Shown here: piece after piece, positions 56,329 to 64,000 of the stretch
How positions within the stretch are numbered: position 1 is the first letter of the stretch
How the letters are laid out: each line of letters opens with the position of its first letter
From: Stropharia rugosoannulata
Lineage: Eukaryota; Basidiomycota; Agaricomycetes; Agaricales; Strophariaceae
Direction of reading: 5' to 3'
Assembly (NCBI GenBank): GCA_028532985.1
Contig: JANCIK010000007.1
Coordinates: 930,001-994,000 of the forward strand
DNA length: 64,000 nucleotides
The notes under the pieces: model-generated
The model's database searches: none
The model's input: only the letters and a program-made list of their open reading frames with translations
What the model was told of the DNA's origin: nothing
Position numbers and translations under genes: made by a program

Positions 56329-57806
56329 TCATTGAATTTGATTGCGGCGATTCACCTGTTGAAAAGCTGATTTAACAAAATTCATTTCTTCCTGTGTTAC
56401 CGTCGTAGGTAGTACACCTCCGTGGTTGCTAAAGGAGGAGTAATGTTGCTCCGAAGTCTCGCTGTGTATGGTATGCCGGCTTGGAAGATGAAAGATAACT
56501 TCGGTTTCTGCGTCTTCCCATGTGGTTGAATAGGTGTGTACGCTGTACTTGATGCGACTGTTCAGGATCGCCATAAAAGTGTTGGAGTACAGGCCTGACA
56601 GGGTAGCAAAAGTGATTATGAAGTATCCTTTATGCCCAGGCATATATGTTACAACGAGGGCAACAATAGCAGCGCTTGCTGTGGAAGAGTTTTTATGAGC
56701 TTCGTAGGGATAGGTGTACTAGTATGGATTGTACTTGTCAATCCGCCGGTTTCCATTGTGATCCAAACAATCCGGTCAATAAGAGCACCAGTGGCCTTGA
56801 ATTGCGGTTCTTTAGGAGATCGGAGCTTCAACTATATAACACTCATGATTAGCTTACATGATAAGTTAACTCTTTCCAAAGCCTTACATAGTAGACCATG
56901 AAGCCTGCAATCATTATATCACAGAGAACAGCACTAGCTTCCCAGACCTGTAAAATGATTAAAGCAATGTTTGTGAGCAGCTAATTGAGCAGACACAAGA
57001 GTATTGACCCCTATTTTGATTGCGATGTGTGAAATAAATGCTTCACTGAGGTTAGTACTACCCAGTGATTTTGCATCAGCTCCACTTGCAATAGATACTG
57101 CGAGAGATGTTACAGAAGTCTTTATCAATAGTAAGTACCAGTTTATAGAACTATAAGAAGAAAAGGTAAGCTTACAAGGAATATAAGGATTGAAGGTGTT
57201 TTTTTGCCCGAGATTATCAAGACACGCCAAGCATAGAAGACCTGAACACTACAAGCCACTTGAGATGATAGATTAGTATATATTGGTGCTCATCTAAGGT
57301 AAGAAAAACCCAAGCCGTTCAAAATGCATCCTGAAAACCAGCTTTCCTCCGCGCCGAAAATATGAGCAAAGTCTCCGACTCGACCGGACACAAAGACTTG
57401 GTATCCTCCATTTGTGAAAAGCACAAGCTGTGTTAGTTGTACAGCATAGATAGCATAGACAACAATCTTTAACGTTAGTCTATCCTTCATGAATGTTCTT
57501 GAGTATTGGTCTGTCAACTTAGTAAATTGTTAGAATAACCTGTACAGCAGAGATTAACTTACAGACTTGAATAGAAAGTATGCCAAAGAGTCCCCATGCA
57601 AGGAAGCCGCCTATGAGCTATGCTTACATACATATGTCAAGACAAAAAAGTATGCACTTGAAGCAATAGCAAACAAATACGCACCACTGAGCCCGAGCTA
57701 TATGCCATCCAATGACTATATTAAATGATTTAATAATGACGCAAAGCACTTACAAAGACTCAACCTGAGCGGCAGTAGGAGCCGGAAAGGGGGTGGAGTC
57801 AGCCAT
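56329..57806 (-). CDS. DUF6534-type membrane protein, copy 4
   Basis: Most diverged member of the cluster. ATG at 57804-57806 gives MADSTPFPAPTAAQVESL. Further exons: YSRTFMKDRLTLKIVVYAIY, QLTQLVLFTNGGYQVFVSGR, EESWFSGCILNGL, SLAVSIASGADAKSLGSTNL and, in the core, VDKYNPY-free linker then LIDRIVWITMETGGLT, MPGHKGYFIITFATLSGLYS and NTFMAILNSRIKYSVHTYST. The readable end is VTQEEMNFVKSAFQQVNRRN, stopping at 56329, or a splice at CAGGTGAAT may lead to one more exon. TATA at 57851-57858, 45 bp from the ATG. Probably functional, role unknown. Confidence 0.68.
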
Positions 57807-57858
57807 TGACCAACAAGAAGACCTGAGACACTAGTAAATAGTCTCCCAACTTATATAT

Positions 57859-58580
57859 GTCTACATCACCAGCATTTGCAACAGAATCATGATACTCCAC
57901 TGTATTTTGAATGTAGAATCTGTTCCTATTTTAGATCCTAATGTGGGCATTTATGAGTTCTGTTACTAATCACTTCAGTTATTTTGTAGTTCTTGATCAG
58001 TTTTCTTGATGATACACTAAGGTTGATACGATTGATGTTGAGCCTGACTTGATGGATGACAGTAGGTCACTGCCCTCGAGGTCATCAATGACCTCTTGAA
58101 GTTTGAATGTGGATGGTCTGGTATATGTGAAATAGGATTGCTTGAACTGAAGGTAGTATGTCTCGGAAGGGCATCAGTAAGAAATCCATTTGTGGTCTCA
58201 ATTAGCACCAGTTGAGCCGCATCAGCATCAACATTGCCGTCTACATACAACTTGGTATCAGACTTCGAGTTACCATTCCATCAACACGACCCTTGTACGA
58301 CGTGTTTGTTACATACTCTCACAAATGTTACTTACTGGCGATAAGTCGATCAACCGTCGATGAATAAACTTTGACATGTGGAAAGTACGCATCGTAGAAT
58401 GATATTTATCACCGCGTGGGGAGTTGACATTAGTTGGACATTAGCCGTCTGAATAAGAGGTCCCCCCTCCGGGTGTGTTCATTGAGAAACATAAAGGTGA
58501 TCATCAATAGGGACTCAGCTAGTATTAATACAAATCTATGAATCCGTACGGGGAACTTCCATTGAGTAACAACGGCAGCC
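57859..58580. other. Intergenic with a possible relic of the 59-kb gene
   Basis: No intact gene. At 58060-58200 a stretch shares GACAGTNGGTCACTGCCCTCGA and looser matches with 59230-59390 in the same orientation, suggesting a degraded partial duplicate of the neighbouring gene. Confidence 0.3.
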
Positions 58581-59463
58581 TCAAACCAAAATGTCATCGA
58601 AAGAGTCGGCCTGTACCCATCCCAGCAATGACATCATGGCAGGTCGGCCTACAAGAATAACCATGCACGCAATACCAGTGCACAGTGCAAGTATCAAGAA
58701 GAAATCCCTCGCTGATTTGGTTAGAACCGGTAGTTACCCATTCATTGAGCAGAGAACACTTACAAACCCCTCGTTCGTGGTATTTATGTACGTCCCGCCT
58801 ACGACTACTCGACCCAGAGCTTCGTCGTCGATGGTGTGATCGGTCCCTCTCCCTTGGAGCTTCAGTCTCGTACGAAGGCTCGAACAGGAACGTCCTCAGG
58901 GTATCGTCCGCTGGGAAGCGTATCCGCGGCAGTGCTATGACGTCGTCAGGCGAGGCTGGGCTGGAGACTGGCGTGGACACCACGGTCTCATCGCGCACAG
59001 CAGTAGCCCGCGTACCGCCTGTGAACGGTCGGATGCGCAATATCGAGCCTGACTCGTCGTCCTGTCCCTCATCAGCCGAGGAAGACGCGAGGGGTGACTG
59101 CTCCTCCCGCCCTGAAGACTCCAACGACGACGAGCTCGACTCCGACACTAGGCCTACAAGCAGCTCAGACGGTGCAAATAGGGTCTGGTCGGCATGGGTT
59201 GTTGGGGTATATGCGTTGGATTTAGCGCCCGAGATTGGCGACAGTCGGTCACTGCCCTCGACATCTTCCGCTTCTGAGATGGGTGATTCCGTGGAGCTGC
59301 TTGCACCTTGCGTCTCGTATCCACCGGGGACAGTCTTCAGAAGATCAGTAGCAGGAAAGTCATCAAGAGTCGTTAGCCCAGTCTCTGGGATAGGTGGGGA
59401 GGTAAGTGATGAGAGTGGCGAGGTCAATCTTGAGGAAGTCTCTGTGATAGTGTGGGTAGCCAT
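58581..59463 (-). CDS. Ser-rich protein with C-terminal membrane anchor
   Basis: ATG at 59461-59463 gives MATHTITETSSRLTSPLSSL. About 225 residues of Ser/Pro/Glu-rich, disordered sequence (ESSSSSLESSGREEQSPLAS; RIRPFTGGTRATAVRDETVV) end in a basic patch, HHRRRSSGSSSRRRDVHKYH. An intron with donor gtaagtgttc and acceptor aaatcag joins SRDFFLILALCTGIACMVIL, a single transmembrane helix, then GRPAMMSLLGWVQADSFDDI and the stop at 58581-58583. Reading through the intron instead gives a non-hydrophobic tail, so the spliced form is preferred. Likely anchored in an internal membrane with its long N-terminus in the cytosol. No family recognised. Confidence 0.65.
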
Positions 59464-59954
59464 GTCCGGGAAAAAAGTGTAAATGAAGATAGGGGATTAG
59501 AGCCTATGTGGTATCTATTGGTGCCTTCGCAGTATGTCGTTACAGTGGCAGTAGGATGTGCATATACACGTTGTAGAAGAGAGGGTGAGGCGGGTGGTAA
59601 GAGGCAATGCGGCCGCTACTGCCATGCGGCACCTATAATTGGAATCTCCCTTCGCTTAACCGATTAGCGTCCTCATATCAGGTAGCCACTGTAGCCACCT
59701 CGAGGCCGAATTGGGATGCATGATTTACCCGTCGAAAGAGAAATAAACTGCACTAGAAATATAATAATATACAGCGCACCTCCACGGATAGCTAATACAA
59801 AGGGTCAAGTAGTAGTAGAATAGTAAGTACAGTTTACAAATACAACAATTGCAAAGAAATAATATTCCGTACACCCAAGCAGTAAACCTGCCTGGCAAAG
59901 AGTTTACAGTTCTCCCGCTGCCAGTTAAATAAAGACCAGGACGCAGGGAAGCGT
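59464..59954. other. Intergenic, no gene seen
   Basis: Upstream of the tail-anchored gene and 3' flank of the P-loop gene; nothing assignable. Confidence 0.4.
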
Positions 59955-61855
59955 TTAAGACCGAACCCAAACACCTGCACCTACACCGATACAGAATCCA
60001 CCGAGGAGCGCTGCTTGGACCTTGGCCTCGCCGAAGGTCTCCATGACGCTCTTCAAGGAGGCCCATACACGAAGGCGTAGCGGACCCAGAAGAGAGACTG
60101 AGAAGACAAACAGTGATGGCAAGTGCAAAGGGTCGAAAGACGGGGTCATCCCTGAACACGTTGAAGGGGAAGACTGCCACTGTACCGGGGTGGAGTCAGT
60201 GGCTGTGTCTAAAGCAGACGTTCTGGCAGGGTCGGCGGCATAGATGGCTGTATCAACGCGTTTGAGAGGGGGGAGCATTGTCCCGGCACGCGACCGGCCC
60301 TGTCCTGCTACTTTGCATGTGCTGGATTGCACACGGCGCGCAACTTCTTGAGCATAGTCTTCCATCCACTCGGCCTCCCAGTTCGCTTTGCTCCAAGCTT
60401 TAGCCTTCTTCGATATTCTCTCTTGACCGATCTGGTCTCGGCCCCAGTCGCTCTCACCCAGTTTAACTGATCTGTGAAGGCCGGCCCTCCCAGTATGTGC
60501 GGTGAGCATTCCTCTTTGACTCCCCTTCCATATTGTGTCAACGGCCTTTTCCACCTCTCTCCATCGCAGGAATCTGTCAACTGCCTCTGCTCGGAGAAGT
60601 GCTGCTGTCTCTGGGGAGCGGAAAAGTCCGTTCCGCAATGCCACAGGCGATGAGGGCCGGAATGAAGACAGCTTTGCAGAGGGAATGTGCACAAAGTGTG
60701 TGCTCGTGCCATCTAATCTGGGGAGCACTATCAATGGGATATGGCTAGAGAGGGCGCCGATAAATTCCAAATCGAGAGGTGTAGGTGCTAGAGGGACGAC
60801 TCGAGTCGGCACTTTTAGTGGAATCTAATTTTAGACAAACTCACCAGAGGGTAAAAGGAAAAGCAAAGCCGTGTAAAGTGGTGAAGATGGAGAAGCAAGA
60901 AGATCAGTTACTAGGCCTGATGGGTCGGTTTCGGGGTGAAGTACATCATTCAGAGAGTGGAAGGGACCCTCGATAACGGACTTTAGCCTAGAGATTAGTT
61001 GCGAGCTCTAGCGACATGCTAAGTTTACTAGGATGCTAGTATTAAGGAAGCATCACTCACATCGATGTCATGCGAGTAACCAGGGAGCTCCACTATTTCA
61101 ATATTCCTGGTAGGCTCGAAGCGCTCCATCCCAAAGGCATTGTGCTGCTCTAGCCAGTCAGTTGATGCTTTGAGGACCTTGCCGTATATATCGATGTCTG
61201 CACTCCAGTCTTCCCATGTACCAACATCCACAACGTCTTCGTTGTCCTCGAGAAGCAGCCCAGTTAGGAAGCTTTTGCCAGCACCTTGTGCGCCCAAGAC
61301 CAAGACCCTGATGTCTCCAAGTGTTTTACCGAATGGCGTTGGTCGTCTCAGCGGGTCAGGGAGAGATAGAGATGGAATAATAAGGCCATGCTCGCGTACC
61401 CGGCTGTGGTGTTGGCTCTGGTCGTGTTCGTGTTCAAGTTCATGATCGGATTGAGGATGTGAGGACGGATACGATCCAGGATAAGAGTGAGTGCGCCCTG
61501 GACTTCCAGGGGCAGACGAAGAGAAGAAGAATGAGGAAGAGACAGACGGCAGCGATGATTCGGATGCACTGTCCACAGACGGGCTCGGGCTTCCTCCGGG
61601 ACTGTCGGGAGGAGATGGTAAAACCAATGCATGCATTCGCGGGCTTGCGGGCGTCGACACGATTACACCGCTGCTCATCGTTGAGTAAGTTGTGTATTCT
61701 GAATCTCGGTTGGAGATAGTGGCCGCGCTGGCTTCCATGCCTGGAACATGATCCCGCGACTCCCTCCGACTCTGAGACCCTCCTGCTAGGTCCGGGGAGT
61801 AGCCTAGAAGCACAGTGCGTGCGCTGGACACGCTCGTGCTGATGCTATCTTCCAT
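59955..61855 (-). CDS. P-loop NTPase-like protein, unrecognised family
   Basis: ATG at 61853-61855 gives MEDSISTSVSSARTVLLGYS, followed by a long Ser/Pro/His-rich disordered region (residues ~20-165). A Walker A motif follows in VLVLGAQGAGKSFLTGLLLE, and EIVELPGYSHDID may hold the Walker B/G3 equivalent (ELPG in place of DxxG). Spliced exons continue with SSQLISRLKSVIEGPFHSLN and ALLFLLPSAPTPLDLEFIGA. The C-terminal exon has RTSALDTATDSTPVQW, then hydrophobic LPSLFVFSVSLLGPLRLRV and ALLGGFCIGVGAGVWV, probable membrane anchors. Introns are about 54 nt (near 61015-61068) and 57 nt. It may be a membrane-bound small-GTPase-like protein; nucleotide preference and role cannot be told. Frame intact, about 630 residues. 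Confidence 0.6.
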
Positions 61856-62176
61856 CTTGGGCGATGGAAATTGCAGGTGGAGGTCAAGAAGAAAGCGTTG
61901 ATCACCCCAAAGTATATTGCGCCATGTGCCCCTGATAATAGAACACGTGTCGTCATTTCAAGTTCAAGAATCAAAGCGCCTTGCTGAAACTTCTCCACCA
62001 AACACAATTGCGTGAGAGCACTCGCATGTTCATCCAGGAGTAGAGTCTTTCTATTATGCTTGCTACGCCTAGTCCAAGAAATGCGGTACAAGAGATAAAA
62101 GGCTAAAAGAAGTATTGACCATAACATGTATTTGAGTCGAAGAGTATGTGGTGCTAATACTTACGGATACATCAAC
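61856..62176. other. Spacer before tRNA-Tyr
   Basis: Upstream region of the P-loop gene and of the tRNA. No gene seen. Confidence 0.4.
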
Positions 62177-62261
62177 CCCTCGGTAGCTCAGTTGGAAGAG
62201 CGTGGGACTGTAATGGTTATACGTCATCCCGAGGCCACTGGTTCGATCCCGGTCTGAGGGA
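62177..62261 (+). tRNA. tRNA-Tyr (GTA) with 12-nt intron
   Basis: Full cloverleaf: acceptor CCCTCGG pairs with CTGAGGG (one G-U), D arm GCTC/GAGC, anticodon stem TGGGA/TCCCG, T arm ACTGG-TTCGATC-CCGGT, discriminator A at 62261. The anticodon GTA is at 62210-62212. A 12-nt intron, TGGTTATACGTC at 62214-62225, follows base 37, the standard position. A box (TAGCTCAGTTGG) and B box (GGTTCGATCC) are intact and a T run (cttttt) follows at 62263-62268 as Pol III terminator. Confidence 0.95.
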
Positions 62262-62479
62262 GCTTTTTGCTTCTTCTTTGAAATACTTCATAAAGCCTAC
62301 TTAAAATCTGTTACCCGATATGTATTTTGAAAATTGAAACTTTTAAGTTTTGCAGTTCAAAGTTCAGCTTGATTCTGAACCTTACACATTTTTTTCGGTG
62401 AATATTGACATATCACATGAAGGCAGTCAGGCCATCAAGCGAGCGCATTCATTAGTAACGTCTCCTCGTATGTACCACG

Positions 62480-63063
62480 ATGTCCTCGTCATCACTTCTA
62501 GCAGAGGATTATCCGTCCTTACTCTGGATAGCGTAAGCCTTTACTGAGTTGATTTACTACTGTTGAAGCACTCTAATGTTCTATTCAGCATCCCGCCCAC
62601 TCTTCTCCTGTCGGCCTACTACATTCGTAAATGGTACCTAGCTCGGCGGCTACGCTTGTACGGTATTGGAAAAGGCGGTGCGGCTCTCTTTACCTCTCAT
62701 TGATACTGGTACACTAAACACGCACTGGACCTAGCCAAGGGGTTCCAGACGAACGTCCGGCGCGTGCGAGTGACGCCTGAAATCGCAGCGCGTATACGGC
62801 GCGGGGAGGACGTCAGCCCAGCTGAAATCGAGGCCGCATCTCGCGCTGCGGACGCTCGTGAAGCGGAGGAAGAGTCGAATGGTAGCAAGCAGGTGTCGAC
62901 CGGTGCTGGCAATGTGGGTCTCCCCCGGGGCGTAGTCGAGGAGCGGGACGACCGGCATTTGATTGGCAAGAACGATGCCCAAGACGCAGGCGAGTCATCC
63001 GCAAATGAATGGCTCCCGGAATCTATCACGAAGCCCAGTAAACGGAGGAAGGGACGGAAGTAA
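62480..63063 (+). CDS. Small single-pass membrane protein
   Basis: Start chosen at ATG 62480 because it opens the frame that splices cleanly: MSSSSLLAEDYPSLLWIA, intron 62534-62589 ending ttcag, then IPPTLLLSAYYIRKWYLARR, giving one N-terminal transmembrane helix followed by a basic stop-transfer. A second intron (62680-62739, branch-like acactaaac) leads to GFQTNVRRVRVTPEIAARIR, RGEDVSPAEIEAASRAADAR and a basic end, PESITKPSKRRKGRK, at TAA 63061-63063. About 150 residues. The short N-terminus and positive tail suggest a type I-like or signal-anchored protein of the ER or mitochondrial outer membrane. I do not recognise the family, though the arginine-rich juxtamembrane block looks conserved. 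Confidence 0.6.
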
Positions 63064-63248
63064 CGAGGAGTCAGTAGAGACTTGGGTGTGTGGGACGTGA
63101 GGTGAGTCCAAGCTGTCAGGCCTTGAATGCACAGCTAAATCTCAACCAGGTTTTGGTTATTTATTTCATAATGCACTCTATTCTGTACCTCCCGGGTTGA
63201 CTTGGTATGCATGCTACAATACAGGATATACATACAAGGAAACACTGC

Positions 63249-64000
63249 TCAGGGCGACTTGCTGGGTACGAATAACCACGACAGTGTTGTGAGGACACGA
63301 AAGCCGACGCCGATGCCCAACGTGCCTGCTGTTCCTATCTGCGCGAGGATCGAACGTCCTGTAAACCCACCCAGGAAGAGGGCAAAAATTCCAATGATTC
63401 GGTGGTCGCGCGTTGCAACGCGATGGCAGCGAAACAGGCGCGGGTCGGCCACAAGTTCGACCCACACGGTGGTCAGCACGACTGTAGGCATGTGTGGTAT
63501 GGGGAGTTGCATTTAACCGTGCTCCGTGGATCCAAAGCAGGGAGGAACGCAAAACGCACCGGTTGTGCTGAGTTGTGAATTCAGCCGCTTGCCAATGATG
63601 CCCTGCAGGCCCAGGCTCGCGCTCATGAAGGCCAAACCAACAAAGGTCCGCGTATCCGTCCAGGCTGGCTCGTCTCTTTCATTCGCAATGCTCGACTGCC
63701 CAGCCTTCCAGAAAGCAAGCGCAGCGGCCATGGTAAATAGTGCCTGCAGGAAGGTGCCAGCGATTAGCCAGAGGCGCTTGTGCGTGCCGACCCGATCGCC
63801 AATACGCCCCAGAAATGCGCCTGCATTGAATGAGAGGAGCGAGCATAATGCCTGCTGGTCAGCCTTGTGGAATGTCAAGTCGCGGTAACCTGGACGTCCT
63901 TCGAACAGACGGCATAAAGCGATTGCGAGCTGCGGATCATACAATATCGGTCAAGCACGCTGTCGGAAAGAATATCATCGCACCTGGGCGGTATTGCCAG
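63249..64000 (-). CDS. DUF1275 (YoaK-like) membrane protein, 5' end outside the window
   Basis: Partial multi-pass protein of the DUF1275 family; substrate unknown. From the window edge the reading is GNTAQ, intron, LAIALCRLFEGRPGYRDLTF, LLSFNAGAFLGRIGDRVGTH, LIAGTFLQALFTMAAALAFW, TRTFVGLAFMSASLGLQGII, KRLNSQLSTT, intron at about 63483-63560, then VVLTTVWVELVADPRLFRCH, RIIGIFALFLGGFTGRSILA, GTLGIGVGFRVLTTLSWLFV and stop at 63249-63251. The GNT/GKRLNSQLSTT and FxGGxxG patterns are those of the family. The first helices and the start codon lie beyond position 64000. Confidence 0.8.

Noticed and set aside
58685..59482. 265-codon + strand ORF opposite the tail-anchored gene
   Set aside because: Ser/Arg-rich mirror of the minus-strand coding sequence; the minus strand has a proper ATG, intron and membrane helix.

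Overview
The window is nuclear DNA of a filamentous basidiomycete, most likely an Agaricomycete. The evidence is split genes with many 45-70 nt GT-AG introns, a Plavaka-type transposase, proteins of the mushroom-type DUF6532 and DUF6534 families, a mushroom-type chitin deacetylase, and an intron-containing tRNA-Tyr. All calls come from reading translations and splice sites by eye; no database was searched.

Layout. 0.2-15.0 kb is a transposon graveyard: a frameshifted Plavaka transposase split by a 1.2 kb AT-rich insertion (which holds a tRNA-like SINE head), a coiled-coil ORF, a DUF6532 gene split by a solo LTR, a second copy of that LTR, a DUF6532 fragment, and an array of palindromic TGATATATCA units. 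15.1-41.5 kb is mostly conserved core genome: a 7TM gene broken by a small TA-flanked TIR element, a GPI-anchored chitin deacetylase (-), mitochondrial ribosomal protein uS15m (-) divergent from proteasome subunit RPN1 (+), the giant MOR2/PAG1/Furry scaffold (+), MLH1 (-) divergent from a small CBS-domain gene (+), a second 7TM gene with an apparently frameshifted 5' end (-), and an ARM/MYND protein (+).

42.7-57.8 kb holds four DUF6534 membrane-protein genes. The first is on + and the other three on -. Copies 1 and 2 form a near-identical inverted duplication that brackets ECO1, a small secreted-protein gene and SPC25. Copy 1 looks chimeric (5' part like copy 3, remainder like copy 2) and is cut off by a 1.18 kb foldback element with ~490 bp arms, which supplies its stop codon. 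58.6-64.0 kb holds a tail-anchored serine-rich protein (-), a P-loop protein (-), tRNA-Tyr (+), a small single-pass membrane protein (+) and the 3' part of a DUF1275 membrane protein that runs off the window (-).

How the genes relate. Fungal genes are mostly independent here, but three links stand out. ECO1 (cohesin acetylation) and SPC25 (kinetochore) each carry an ACGCGT MCB-like box about 100 bp upstream of the ATG, as expected for cell-cycle control. MRPS28 and RPN1 share a 378 bp divergent promoter with a CACGTG box. The DUF6534 genes share a TATA box about 45-60 bp before the start codon and seem to evolve by duplication and exchange. I found no CRISPR array or operon-like defence system. 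The most unusual content is the mobile-element insertions whose precise removal would restore reading frames, and the mosaic DUF6534 cluster.
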